This document shows positions 1 to 12,148 of a stretch of 64,000 nt of DNA, piece by piece. This DNA is from Agrocybe praecox. Taxonomy: Eukaryota > Basidiomycota > Agaricomycetes > Agaricales > Agrocybaceae. The stretch spans positions 806,001 through 870,000 of the forward strand of contig OZ024840.1 in assembly GCA_964017145.1 (NCBI GenBank), written 5' to 3'. The notes beneath the pieces were generated by a model. That model was not told where the DNA came from. It saw nothing but the letters and a program-made list of their open reading frames with translations, and made no database searches. The translations under genes were made by a program, and so were the position numbers. Each line of letters begins with the position of its first letter. The stretch's first letter is position 1.

Positions 1-860
1 CCAAATATAGAAGTTTTGAATTAATTTTTAGGTAGAATGAGAACAGAGGTTTCATTCATTCGGAAAACTGGAACGAAAAATTAGGTTCTCAACAATAGCT
101 TCAGACGGTCAAATATATTAGTTATCCGCTGTGTTTTCGGCTCGTCTGTAGCTTCTGCTGAAAATAGAGATATCAGCGCATCTGAAAACACAAAAACCAA
201 TTGAGTTAATTGTTTTTCAGACAATCAAAAACTCAGAGATTCGGTCACACCTTTATTTGTGCCGAAAATAAACACAATAGTCAAGAATTCGGGCTGTGAG
301 AAAACTTCAAAAAAGACTACGTTTTAGTCCTAAGTTTTGGACCACATTGATATTAAATTTTTTGTCTTTCTTTCAGGAAGCCCGAAGCGTCAATATTCGT
401 CTTGGTTTTTGTCCTTACCGGAAATAAGAACATCAGCCATGCTTTCATGGGATACCAAACTACTATCAAAATTCCTATTTTTGGTTGTCTTTTAGGTCAC
501 AAAAAACTCCGGAATTTTGTACATGTTTTCCGTGGGCCTTTTAGTTCATACTAAAACTGGGGTTTTCTCCGGGGTTTTGAGGTGACCTGAAAACATCAAC
601 TTCCCGGGGTGATTACAATCCTCTGGGGTCTCAATACCTACAGTTAAACGGCGACTTTATACTCGAGATACTTTGTCAAAGGCCCTGTCGTTTTCGTGAC
701 CTGCACGTATGGGCATAAACGGATATCACAGCGTGTTACACAAGCTTTGCCCACGCCGCATTTCACCTGTCCTCTGCCTCTTGATAAGTACGATATTTTG
801 TTAAGCTCGCAATTCCCATCCTAGCGTACCTACTGCTTTTTGCTCCCCACAAATAACATG
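1..860. other. Intergenic, no gene seen
   Basis: Stops are frequent in all frames and no recognisable domain, tRNA or repeat was found. It could be distal flank of a gene outside the window. Confidence 0.5.
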
Positions 861-956
861 TCCCTCTTAGCTCAGCGGTAGAGCGCGTCACTAGTATCCT
901 ATAATCACATAGATCAACAAATGACGAGGTCAGTCGTTCAAGTCGGCTAGAGGGAA
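861..956 (+). tRNA. tRNA-Thr (anticodon AGT) with intron
   Basis: A full cloverleaf can be drawn. The acceptor stem is 861-867 with 949-955, followed by a discriminator A at 956. The D stem is 870-873 with 881-884. The anticodon stem is 886-890 with 922-926, and the T stem flanks a TTCAAGT loop. The anticodon AGT sits at 893-895 (inosine-modified IGU, reading Thr codons). A 24-nt intron (897-920) lies one base 3' of the anticodon, the canonical eukaryotic nuclear position. A run of six T at 961-966 is a good RNA polymerase III terminator. All five stem-loop elements and the intron position agree. Confidence 0.92.
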
Positions 957-2122
957 TTCCTTTTTTGCCTTCTTTTTTTTGTCCGATGAAACTTAGTAGA
1001 AGACAAACTTTTTTTTTTTGACGCAAGTACCACACTCTTGGCTCAGTTCATTTTCGTATAATGGAACAAGGGCTACTTGGAGGCGTGAACGGGTGTGAGC
1101 TCTCGGCCGCGTTGCAATAGATTTATTTATTTCACGTTTTAGATGTTCCCATGAACTCTAATTTCCTTCAGGTCGTTCGGACAGTCTGGTTATGGATAAA
1201 TGGGAGAAGCAGCGCGAATAAGCAATTATATCATGTACACGAGGTTGACAACAACAACAACAAAAGGAATCTGGAGATAACAAAAGCAGAGCAGGATATG
1301 AGAACCTATAAACCACGGGTGTCGATGAGGAGGTGGCAGGGTATTGGGGTGGTATACGCAGGGAAAGGGTAAGCAGTAAGCGGAGGCAGCAAGTATAAGT
1401 GTACAGGGGGATATTCCAAGGTATATAGTAAGACCAAGAGAGAGAAAGGATATAAAAGAAAAGAAAAGACCACCACGACACATTATTGGTGTTGGTATTG
1501 GCTTGTTTCTCGTCCTGGCTGTGGATTATAGGTATACAAAGTCGATTTAGAAGTGGAAGTGGAAGCAAAAGTAGGTCGTGATAGTCGTGTGTGGGAGGTC
1601 GTAACGGTAAGTAAAGTAAGCAATTTTGTGGTCGTTAATTTGTCGTTAGTGTCGTTGATAATGGCGTTGGGTGTTGATGACTTTGAGTGTAAGTATGTTC
1701 ATCTTGACTTTGGTTGAAGTGCACGGTGGACGTTGCATTCGTTGGTATTGTCGTACGGGTTGAAGCATTTCGGTTTGAGCAGTGAGCGAACCTCCTTTGA
1801 TGGCAGAGGCAGAGCCTGGACGCCGTCACTACGGATCCCCCACCCACTCCAAAACCCGCCACCGCCGTCGCCGCTATCATACCATCCCGGTGTTTGCGGG
1901 GAGACAGATGAGGTGCATACGCGTACGCACGGCATGCGGCGACGCATACATATCATATCATAGGATATTGATATTATGATTGCAGAGCACATGTGGCCGT
2001 TGTGCCCCCTAGCTGTTCGTGATCCCTTCTCTTCTTCCACACCCTCAATCCCAGATTCCCAAAGGCCGACCCCCCCAGCCAACTCAACGAACGTCCAATG
2101 CACTTAAACCTATCACAATCCG
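957..2122. other. Intergenic; Pol III terminator then no gene
   Basis: The T run at 961-966 ends the tRNA. The rest holds only purine-rich simple sequence (for example repeated GGAAGT near 1552-1570) and open frames without codon-like character. It is the 3' flank of the minus-strand gene that ends at 2123. Confidence 0.5.
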
Positions 2123-4513
2123 CTAAACGCCCCCGACACCCATCCCACCCCCGATCGAGTTCACACCCTTGAGCATATCGGCACCTGCACCGCGCAGGAC
2201 TTCGCCTGCCCGGATGAAGGGGAGCGTGAATGAGAGTTTCCGCTGTTTGTGGTGGTTGGGCGTCGGCGGCTGCGACGTAGCTGTAGACGTTGGGTTGGAC
2301 GAGTGAGCAGGCGATGTGGGATGACCCGTAGCAGTTGGGAAGGCTTGCGGATGCGAATGCGATTTAGGTGGTGAAGATGACGATGCTGATGTGGATGTAA
2401 CGGAAGCACGTAACGGTACGAGTTGTTGTTGTTTTGTAGGTGATGATATTGAGGGTTCCATCGCCGCAGTTACGGGATCAGACAAAGAGGGCGACTTCGT
2501 AGATGAACTTGGAGCGGATGAGGATGAGGACGACCTCCTCCCAGACAGTGACATCGTCCGAGGTCCTTTGGGAGAGATTATCAACGTCGCTGAGGCTCTC
2601 TTCTCTGCTGTAGTGCTATTACCCGCACCCACCACCATGCCATCCGACGTTGGCGAAGTCGAGATGCTCAACTGCGGCTGGGACAGCTTGCCTCCACCCA
2701 CACTTGCACTCGTACTTCCAACACCACCACCCGCAGAAGAAGTACTCGCAGAAACGACCCTCCGCGCCAACGAAGCTCTGAGAAGGCTCAAACTCTCCTG
2801 GGACGAGTTCCTGCTCCCACTACCGCTGGCGCTCCGCACCTCAAGGAAGCCCGACGTTGGGCTGTTCCTCCCCACACCCAAGCCTAAACTCGTGCGTGAC
2901 CCATTCGGACTCGGACTTGCCCTTGGACTACTAGCAGCACTCCCACTCCCACTCTCATTACTAGCGCTAACACTCCGCCGCGGGACAGGGCTTGCGCGTG
3001 GGCTCACGCTGGGACTCCTGCGCGGTGAAGGCGTAGGGAGGGGGAAGAGCATCGATTCGTCGTCATCGTCGTCGGCTTCTTCGACAGCTTCGAAGATTGG
3101 GGTAGGGGGTTGGATTGGGAGGGTGGTGGTGGTTGGAGGAAAGTATGACGAAGAGGATTGTTGGTGTGGAGATGAAGGCAAAGGCATCGACACAGACCGT
3201 TGTTTTTGCGGTACGCGAGGACCTCTGGGGAACCTTGAGGCGTACATCTCGTTCTTCGGGGCATTCCCAAACGATGGCGATCCAGGCGGGGAAGGAAGCG
3301 CAGCTTCGAACGGCTCCAAATCCTTATTCAATGTGTGCACTTCGATTTCCTGCCCGTCCTCTGCACTCACACTCTCCTCTTCCTCCTCCAGAATCCCGGC
3401 ACCAAACTGTAAATCCAGGTTCAGATCAACGACGAGAGACTTTCTCCGCTTGTCAACTTCGTCTACCGTCAACCCGAATTTGCTCGTGCTCGCGCGAAGA
3501 GTGGGTGATGTAGGCGATACACCCTCATCGTCCAGCGCGCGCGAGATCAGCCCAAACTGCGCACTGGGCCCCAACATGCTCATCTCGTGCCGTTCGCCCA
3601 TATATCCGCCTTCCCCGGCACTAGGATACCCATAATCCAAGCTCACACTGCGCTTTCTCCTCCTCCTCGCGCCCCGCGAGAACTTCTCCTCCCACCGCAC
3701 GCCCTCGCGCAGCGACTCGTCCATTGCTTGTTCGCATGCCGCGCAGCATGCACGTAGGGGGATCGTTATGTCTGCAGAGGAGCGTTTGTTGTTAACTTCG
3801 GAAGACGACGAATGCGATGATGTGAGCGAGGGGCGGCGGACGGGGGTCAGGGTTAGTGGTGCCAGGGAGTGCGGGAGGATCGAGGCATCGTTGAAGTTGA
3901 ACTTTGTTGGTCGTAAAATCGGCGACACGGGCATGACTCCATCACCCCCACGGTGTACTAAACACGGCGGTGGGAGTTTCTTGGGCGCTATAGGGGACGT
4001 TGAGAGGGATCTGGAGTGGTGTCGTGTGGGCGAGCGAGAGGAACGACGCCGGAATCTGTAAATTTATTTCTTTTCTTCAGTATAATCAGGATAGTATATG
4101 TAGAAAGGTCCCACGAACAGAGGTATGGGCACTTTTAGCACGACCCGGGTGGTATTATCCCTATCTTCGAATTCCCTATTCTCGGCTCCGACAGTCACAT
4201 CTTCATCGACTATGTCCAGCTCTCCGGTAGTGCCCAAACCCGAAATAGGATTACTACCACCGCGAGATTTGGATGGCGATGGCGACACCGCACGCTTCTT
4301 CCACAGAGGGAGAGAATAGGACTTGGTGACTAACATTGGCATCGGGATCCTTGGGGAGCGCGGTTGTCGCTCGTCGACGTCGGGGATGAGCACACAGGCA
4401 TTCTCGAACCTGACTATGCGGGGAGGTGAGGATGAGGTCGAGGGATAGTCGTCGGAGCTCGAGACGACGGGTATGGGCATCGATAGCGAGGAGTGGGCGT
4501 ATATCGTAGTCAT
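2123..4513 (-). CDS. Conserved Ser/Pro-rich basidiomycete protein (unknown function)
   Basis: Two exons: 4119-4513 and 2123-4055. The 63-nt intron (4056-4118) has donor GTTCGT and acceptor ACAG, and it removes the in-frame TAA just 5' of the second exon. Spliced length is 775 aa. The N-terminal exon carries a conserved block with the motifs RFENACVLIPD and VTKSYSLPLWKK. The second exon opens with RRRSSRSPTRHHSR, then KLPPPCLVHRG and MPVSPILRPTKFNF. A Cys cluster (CCAAC, about residues 235-239) is followed by a basic RRRRK stretch. About 350 residues of low-complexity Ser/Pro/Thr follow, ending in a short hydrophobic/Gly-rich tail. I recognise the conserved blocks as shared by uncharacterised Agaricomycete proteins but know no function. 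It is probably an intrinsically disordered regulatory or scaffold protein (inference). It looks like ordinary single-copy chromosomal coding sequence, GC-richer than the transposon region. Confidence 0.8.
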
Positions 4514-6480
4514 AGTCGAGGTTGCAAAGAGGGAATGGTATCAGGCGGACGACATGAATATAAAGTGGGATGATCAATCTGTGGGATTCTTCAGGACCGG
4601 ATTGCCATCTCGCTGGGATTGAGTCGGAGCTTAAGTCGGCAAGTCACGCCGAACTGTCCAAACGCGTGGAGCTCGTCGCACAGCTTGTTCTGCAACCATT
4701 ACCATCCCGCTGGCTGCAATGCACATCGATTGACTCCCTTTCCCACCCATGCTACAGTACGACGACAAGTCTAACGTATTTTCAACCATCGAACGCAACC
4801 CCACTTTTTAAATCTAGAGTGCCAATGCAGTCCGCCGCCTTGGTCAATTAATAACGAGGCAACGCGTGTTATGGAACGTAAACACAGGCTGCGCGAGACT
4901 GGGTTTGTCATCGTCTTCAGCGACGGCGCACCAATTTTTTCTATCCCTGTCTATTCTTTCGTACTTTCCACTTTTATTCTCCAATACATACTTCTATCTG
5001 TTATTCATATTCAATTGCTTTACTCCACTTCTCCTAACATGTTTGCCTTGACTCGGTACAGCGCTGGGTTTAATTTGACTGACTCCTGTGTCCGTTCACA
5101 TTGGCAATTGCCGAGCGCGGCCTGCAGAAAGGGTCCTTGCCGCTGACATGCCGAAATTACTTAAAAAAGGGTGGGATTGTGGAATCCCATACCACCCTCT
5201 TCGTGATCCCTCACGATTCCTGGTGTGATTGGCTATCATGTATTTACCTTCCCTGTAGGGGTTCTGGTGCAGGGGTTCTTCTGGTCTGGAGCTAATTACG
5301 CACCATCAATTCAGTTTCCCGCCGCTAGTGCTCGTGCCACCGGACCTTGCCCTTTCGGCTATCAATTCCAAGATAAAAATATCTTCCAGCGACGGGGACG
5401 ACGACCGTTTGGACGAAGTCACGACGACGACGAGAAGATGAGTGTTTGAGACCCCTACGACAGTGTCTGATAATAATCGAGCACTGAACGTTGAACGTTG
5501 AACGTTGAGCGCTGAGCTCTGAGCTCCTCATCACTTGGGCCCTTCCTCTCCTCTCGGTCATATACTAAGAGTATCAGCATGAGCATGGGGAAGTTGGAAC
5601 TGTATAGACCCGTGTCTTCTCTTCTGTATCACCGTTCGACCCTCACTGTGAGGGATAATTGCCTCAACCAGGGCTCGACACGTAGATACGTAGTCGAGCC
5701 TGAGCCTGAAGCTTGGGCGTTAATATGAGGTACCCTATCGATCCCTGAAGTACGGATCATTTGAATTTTGGAGAGACCCCTTCCTTCTTCCCTCCTTCCT
5801 CCCTGGCGTCCACACACCTCCACACCAGGCACCCGCGGCTTTACCCCAGATGAACGGCGAGGTTAAATATTTGGTTGGATTGATTAATTATTAAATCACT
5901 AGTGCGCGTTCGATGACGATAGGCTTTGTTCCCGCCGGTACATACCCATGACCTGGCATGGACGTGCAGTCAACGCACTCGGAGGATATCTGCATGGTCG
6001 TTGCTGTCCGTCGGGACTCGGTTTGGTCATCGTCGTGATCGTTCCATTCATGTTGCATTTCATTCTCATACCTTCTGCTGTTTCATGCTGTTTGTCGGCT
6101 ATGTTTCTTTGGGATTTTACGTCCTGTTACGAAACCTCGAGCTTACGCTTACATACCACACGCATCGCTATTACCTACAGCAGACACGCATACATTGTGC
6201 TTAGTACCGTACTCTCGTCTGCCTGTCTTGCTGGCAACTTCGCGTACCCGGATCTAGCTCAAATGCGTGCTCCGGTATATCTTCCCTGGAACACATCAGC
6301 ATGTTGGCCAAGTCGCTCGAGCCTGTCAGGTCGGTGTGTCTTTTTATGAGCTTCTCAAGTCGGAGTCCTTGATCGACAAAACATTTATTCGGCCTTTTGT
6401 TTCTGCTCGCCTATGATATTGGATGGACATTGTCAGATTGTGGATTTAACATTTAACATGCTGATTTCGTAGCACTGTAG
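4514..6480. other. Intergenic; no supported gene
   Basis: Holds the 5' flank of the minus-strand gene at 4513. A tiny tandem repeat of GAACGTT units lies at about 5485-5530. An open frame at 5948-6349 is hydrophobic in places but shows no motif, and I do not call it. Around 6240-6360 there are weak echoes of BTB-like sequence that could be an older relic of the downstream array. Confidence 0.4.
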
Positions 6481-7257
6481 CTGGACAAGATGCAAAGTGG
6501 GGACTCGATGCACGACTCGGAGCATTTTATGGAGATCGCGGAGGAATTTGTATGGGGTTTATGCGCTATGGCGGTGTGTGTTGCGATCATGAGGTCAGCT
6601 ACTAGGCTGCTCTTCAATAATACTTACTTACTGAGTAATGATGTGGTTGTGAATGTGGTTGATTGACTGACGGAGCGCTCTATAGAATGTGAACTTTGAA
6701 TTTTAGAGGCAGAAAGAACGGTTCTCGGGACACGCGGATTTTTTTCTTTTGGCGGTTGCGTTTTGGCATGATTATCTGGATATTGTGAATAAGGCTGCGT
6801 TGGAACTGGCGCGTGTGAAAGGAAGTAGATTGGAGAGGCCGTTGAAGATTATACGGTCGTCCCGTGTGTGAGCAAATTTATTTGGATTGTGTTACTTGTC
6901 GTTATATTTTACTACTGGATCTATCGATATTACAGATCTACCATCAGGAATCATAGAAAGAGATATTCTCAGAGATATTCTTCATGTCCCGAAAATTTCT
7001 CGGAACAGCATATCAGGACGTCTTCAAACTTACATCTGACCTTGTGAGGAGCTTGTATTACTGCAGTGAGCGGAGCGAGAGGAGGCGAGCGATTTTGTGA
7101 TTACGTCTATCAAGATAGTGTGCAGTAAGGTGATGGAGTCTGTGCCTCCATTCACTGAGTCCTTGCAGAGGAAAGCGGTGGCTATGTATGGTGTTGTGTG
7201 CCATCCAAACAGAGGCGATGGTGGTCAGGCTTCTACTATCCAATTGACTTGGATCTA
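6481..7257 (+). pseudogene. Decayed BTB/POZ-family gene relic
   Basis: Fragments of the same family as the intact genes downstream, in the same order but not joinable into one frame. Around 6515-6591 a segment reads EHFMEIAEEFVWGLCAMAV and ends in MR before a GTCAGC donor, matching the end of the BTB domain exon (ELFLSIAEAAEKYEV in the gene at 15214). From about 6709 after a TTTTAG acceptor, a segment with FWHDYLDIVNKAALELA matches the BACK-like exon (RHDYKTLVNDAAKFL). About 7090-7257 encodes KVMESVPPFTESLQRK, matching KMVLESMPPFTSFIEK at the C-terminus of the gene at 15214. The N-terminal BTB core is missing or unrecognisable and stops separate the pieces. Confidence 0.6.
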
Positions 7258-7872
7258 AGATATCCTAGTAGCGAGCTTTAGATACTTCCATTTCTTTCCA
7301 ATGCCATATAAATTTATTCTCTGAATCACGTCCGTTGTAGTGGTCATATAGGCAGCAAAGTAAGGGGTATTCCAAGCCAGGGCGACGGGTCTGGGGATGG
7401 TAGATGCTCAGACTGTGCTGGTTGTGGGTCCGTCCCCCACTTCTAGTGTAGTCTCTTTCCCCGGATATGTGACGTCTCCGGCCGTTAGTAAGGATTAGCT
7501 GCATACCATCGTCGCTCTAGTCCAAAATCCGCTGAGATGGGGCTCGAGCTATTTATCAATTATTATGGCTGTATCTTCCTTTGGAAAGTGGTGGTGTTTT
7601 TCACGGTACGTATCCTGTTGGACTGTGAGCCGCCAGTCGCTTCCGAGTAGCCGCTCGTCCGTTTACTTTCTAGGCGAGCGGAATGAAATTTCTTCATCAT
7701 ATCGTGATTGAGACATACCCTCTTGGTCGCTATCAAAAATTTCCACTAACCTACGTCTCCTCTCCCACACTTACTTGCGGCTAACATGTTATTCTTTAGT
7801 GAAGTATCGTTGATATCCCACTACTTATCTCGAACACAGCTCCAGCGCGGTTCTTGATTTTTTACCCAAGTT

Positions 7873-7914
7873 ATGGAGCAACCAAATACGCAAGGCACTG
7901 CTCAAGTACATGGT
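7873..7914 (+). pseudogene. Orphan first exon of a BTB gene
   Basis: ATG at 7873 encodes MEQPNTQGTAQVH, nearly the same as the first exon of the gene at 10328 (MEQPDTQGIGHVH). No BTB exon follows; the next recognisable BTB coding belongs to the separate gene at 8517. It is best read as the remnant of a deleted or recombined array member. Confidence 0.6.
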
Positions 7915-8029
7915 ATTAGCTGCTGAGAAATAATATAAGGCATGTTTCTGACGATGAGAACTTTCAGTGAGTCGGTGCTAAAATTTAAATATTACTCTCT
8001 CATTGAAGCAAATAGCTCGTGAATAATAA

Positions 8030-8230
8030 TGTATAAACATACCATTAATCCTAGCAGCTGTAGGTCGGCGGATTATCATCAAAATTATATCAGTATTTTT
8101 CAAACGCCGCGCAGTAATCGGATACAGCAATGCATTGGAGCTCCGAGAAAGTTCTCTTGTCATTCTCGTATTATAACGCCCCACTCTAATTGTTCCAATT
8201 AGGATTGTCAAGTCACTCAAGTTACTTTGC
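8030..8230. repeat. Intergenic block shared with 11615-11840
   Basis: Sequence such as GGCGGATTATCATCAAAATT here resembles GGTGGATTATGATCAAAATA near 11629, and a second match (AGGATTGTCAAGTCACTC / AGGATTGCCAAGCTACTC) occurs near 8202 and 11822. Both blocks lie upstream of the two 323-aa BTB genes, so the duplication unit included the intergenic DNA. Confidence 0.5.
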
Positions 8231-8516
8231 AAAAGACTCCTGATTTCATCAACTTTCAGTCTGTTTTTTTGGTATAGGCCGAGTTTTTTTATTTGATAAA
8301 TTTGACAACGCCTCGGAGTAAGTTCTGATTTATTTCAGTGCTCAGTGAATATACCAGAAATTATCATGATTGGCTTTGGTTTAGGATACCCCAAGAATTT
8401 TCTATTTTTATATCACCAGCACGATAGTCGGCAATCAATTTGTCGTGTCGTTGAATCAATCCTTTATTTCTCCCACAGGTGACCTGCCTGTTACAAGCAT
8501 CGTGCGTACAACGGCA

Positions 8517-9653
8517 ATGGACTCTCAGTCAGCCAGTGAAGACGTTAGCATTCATAACGATTGTGAGTATTTTTCTGGCTGCTCGGGTGCACATGCTTAT
8601 GTATTGAAAAGTTGGTCCAGGAAAGGGCGCAGACCTTGTCATTCAGTCGTCCGATAATATCCAGTTTTATGTCCGTCGTCTGGGCTTAGGGTTTGCTGCA
8701 GGTGCATTTCCTGGGGCTACGGACACCGAGATTACATTTGGACTCGGAGATGTCGTACATCTTACTGAGACAGCGGATGTTCTTGAAATCCTTTTGGAGT
8801 TTGCGTACCCGAGGAGGCACCCAACATTGGAGGACCTCCCATTCGAGAAACTACTAAGGGTCGCTGATGCAGCTGAAAAATACGAGTTCAATTCTGCAGC
8901 TCCAGTCTGCCAAATTTTACTAAGGTGTGTGATTATATTCCTCGCAAACGTTGATTCCTTTAACACCGCAACCTCTTGTATCTAGGCAGCATATTTCCAA
9001 GCAACCCCTAGAGGTCTTCCGGCAGGCAGTAAAATACGATTACCCAGACGACTTCATTGATGAAGTGGCCGTTGAGTTGTGTTTACTTCGAATAAATTCC
9101 ACTTTGGATCCTAGGTTACATGGCTCAGTAGCGCCTGCTTGGGTAAGTCCCTGTGCTTCGATATTACCAAGTAATTTGATCCTTTTCTTCCGTCTAGACC
9201 ATATATTACCAAGCCTGGACAGAAATCTTCAAGAACGCGTGTTGGCGACTTCCCTGCGATGAAATATCACTGTATTTTTCTATTGCATACTCGGACGAAT
9301 TCGGGCACGAGTGGGAAGAGGATGTCGATATTACGACATCAACTATCCACCCGTGCGACCGATGCTACTTCTCATTGGTCGCTTGGATATCCCAAATAGT
9401 TGATTCTGTGGGGTCTCTGGCTTCTATTAAAGAGGAGCTTTCGAAGAGCCCTTCTTTACAAGATTGTATGACAGTCTTGAATAGCTGTCCATGCCCACCG
9501 CCTTTCAATGCGCAGCTCAGAGAACAGGGCTGCGCATTTGACAAGGCGGGACAAAATTCCGTGGTTGTCGAATATATCACCGGCAAATGCCTGAGGCATA
9601 TCAACAACATGCAAAGTTTCGCTGCGTTGTTGAGAGAATGTCGCTCTTCCTAG
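8517..9653 (+). CDS. BTB/POZ domain protein (array member 1)
   Basis: Four exons: 8517-8562, 8612-8924, 8986-9142, 9198-9653, giving 323 aa without a stop. The family pattern is seen directly. DLVIQSSDNIQFYVRR opens the BTB fold at about residue 22. TETADVLEILLEFAYPRRHP and KLLRVADAAEKYEF close it near residue 120. A BACK-like helical segment follows (EVFRQAVKYDYPDDFID). A C-terminal domain has HPCDRCYFSLVAW (Cys at about 225 and 228) and CPCPPPF (Cys at about 269 and 271), possibly metal binding. BTB domains dimerise and often act as Cullin-3 adaptors or transcriptional cofactors; for this fungal family the partner is unknown. The 46-nt first exon is shared with the paralogues and fixes the start at the ATG at 8517. 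Confidence 0.88.
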
Positions 9654-10327
9654 TTAATTCTACAGGGCTGGCTGGTGGGTGCCTTTGGCTGCTCGCTTGC
9701 CTGTTCGTTACAATATATGTGGTTTTCTTGGATTATGCCTGAGCTTGAGTATTGGTATGTAGGATTTATTATGTTGTGTCGTACTAATGTGAGGCATTGT
9801 ACTATAATCAAGTTCGAACTTTTGATCGATTCATGGTAGTATGTTCTCCAATTGTTCATGAACGTATCGCCCTTCTAACAATGATTGTTCTAGTCTTGAC
9901 TCACTAAAGCGTTGTAACTAGATAGAACGCAACTAAAATTTGGACATGAAATTTCAGTGTTGATACCCCCATATATACATAGTATCTCTCGAACACACCT
10001 CTGAGCGCTTGCTGAGAGCGCACCACATTAACCTAACACTTGCCTAACACGTCTTATTTTCTCTGACTTGAGTCATCTTCGGTGAATGGTATGTAATTTC
10101 AGCTTCCGCCTTTCGTATTTCAACGATGGGTGACCTAATTTTTTATCTCTTACAGTAGCACGGTCGCATTGCAGCCAAATTGCAATTTACTTGCGCAAGG
10201 CGTGGCCCCTATTTGATTTCAACATAGAATCAAATAAAGCCACACAAGCTTGAAGCTCCCCCGGGTCCCCCCGACCCCGAGGGCCGAATTTGAACTTTGA
10301 AGTGGTCCTTGACTCTTCACTCAAGTC

Positions 10328-11452
10328 ATGGAACAACCAGATACACAGGGTATTGGTCATGTACACGAGAAATGTCAGTTTATTTTTATTGTGATATCAT
10401 ATGTCTGTACGACGCTTGCTAAGAAAATTCCCCGCAGTCTGTCAAGGAAACAACACAGACCTTGTTTTTCAGTCTTCCGATGGAGTCCAATTCCATTTAC
10501 ATAGCAAATATCTCGAAATAAACAGTGGTGGATTTCCGGGAGCAAATGCCCCAGAGGTTAGGCAAGAAGTGGGCGAAGTGACTCATCTCACTGAAACGGC
10601 CGCCGTTCTAGAAATTCTATTCGAATTCGTTTACTCCAGGAGACACCCCACACTGCACAGAATCAGGTCTGATACGTTTTTTGCCCTGGCCGAAGCCGCA
10701 GAGAAATATGAGGTCTTTCCGGCGGTATCTGCATGCGAGGGTTATATGAGGTGAGCGTCCAAATCTTCTTGCGCGTGCCTTTTTGGGAAGAGGTACCATT
10801 TTATTTGATGTCCAGGGCGTATATTTCAGACCATCCACTCGAAGTTTTTAGACATGCGATTAAGCATGATTATCCTAGCGATATCATCAACGCCGCAGCC
10901 CTTGCCCTCTGCCCAGTTCCCATACTGTCCTCGCAAGACCCTAGGATATTGCCTAGCGTTGCGCCTATATGGGTAATGTCATTTTATACTTCTGGTTCAA
11001 AAGAAGTGAGTTAATAACACTTCTAAAAGACCATGTACCATGCGATGTGGAGAAACATCTTCAAGGATGTTTGTTTACGATACTGCCAGTACAGGACAAT
11101 CACGGTGTATGATACCAAATACGAAGACGAAGATGACAACGTGTCCTTCTTTGATTTATACGATCTCCATCCGTGCCACAGCTGCTACTTCTGCCTGGTA
11201 GCCTGGGTGAAGAAGTTGGAAGATGAATACCGCACTATGCGTTCATTAGAAGAGGCCTTACAATACGGTCTGCCCCCAAAATATAGAGCAATGCTGTCTC
11301 GGTGCAGTTGTCCTGCCCCTTTTGGATCCGACGTGTTGCTTGGATATGAAAGCAAAGACCGTCAGACGGATGCAATTATATCATACATCATATCCAGCTT
11401 CCGACAAGGAATGAAACGCATGCTTCATTTTACCGATGTGCCGACTATGTAA
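10328..11452 (+). CDS. BTB/POZ domain protein (array member 2)
   Basis: Exons 10328-10373, 10438-10750, 10816-10972 and 11030-11452 give 312 aa. Lengths of the first three exons (46, 313, 157 nt) equal those of members 1 and 3. BTB core: TDLVFQSSDGVQFHLHSKYL to LAEAAEKYEVFPAVSACE. BACK-like part: LEVFRHAIKHDYPSDIIN. The C-terminal domain keeps HPCHSCYFCLVAW and a CSCPAPF motif. It is more diverged from members 1 and 3 than they are from each other. Expression signals are not obvious. Function beyond protein-protein interaction through BTB is inference. Confidence 0.86.
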
Positions 11453-12148
11453 GGAGAACCTCTCGGAGTGAGTCCTTGTTATAATTTCCATATTTTGCTC
11501 CTCATATTGAAGCAAACAAAAGTATACTTCGTAGATGAGATTTGGAGTGAATAACAAGGTCCAACATCGGCTATACTATCAATCTGATTAAAATTCTTCC
11601 CTTTGTTTATGTAACCAGCTGTATCGGTGGATTATGATCAAAATATAGATTCAGGTGTAGGAAGTTCGGAAATGCCGTCTGGCAGCAATCTGAGACTCAG
11701 GCCCAGTCTGGTGGACTTCTGAGAACGTTGTTTTTGTCCTTCTCGTGCTACACATAACGAGTGCGAGAACATATTATCTCGTTTGGCAACTACTTCGATT
11801 ATCCACATATATAGAGACAACAGGATTGCCAAGCTACTCCAGTATCATACTCAAGTTTGGATGTGTTAATATCATCGATGATCGCTGCCATGGTGAAGGA
11901 CAAATTGCCTGCAGATCTTAAAGCGTCTTGAAGTAGCGAGATGCAAAACAATTCCATAATCGTTTTTTCCAGGCTTTCATGAGAATTTTTTCAAAAAGAG
12001 ACGTCAAGGAGAAATTTGGGATCAAGTTTTGAAGTCATGTAAAAGATTCCTCGGCACGAATGGCATCGGCGATCAAAATTTTCACGTTTGTCAATCAATC
12101 ATTGCTTTCTCCCACAACCTGCCACATACGAGCATCGTGAGTATGGCA

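Noticed and set aside
1151..2103. Several overlapping small open frames on both strands
   Set aside because: No conserved motif, splice logic or codon bias; low-complexity purine/pyrimidine tracts explain the open frames.
2391..3635. 414-codon plus-strand open frame
   Set aside because: It is antisense to the conserved minus-strand protein gene (2123-4513). Its openness follows from that gene's codon composition, and it has no recognisable motif.
5926..6349. Hydrophobic open frame as a DUF6533-like membrane protein
   Set aside because: Lacks the diagnostic motifs that are clear in the gene at 57600-59355. Composition alone is not enough.
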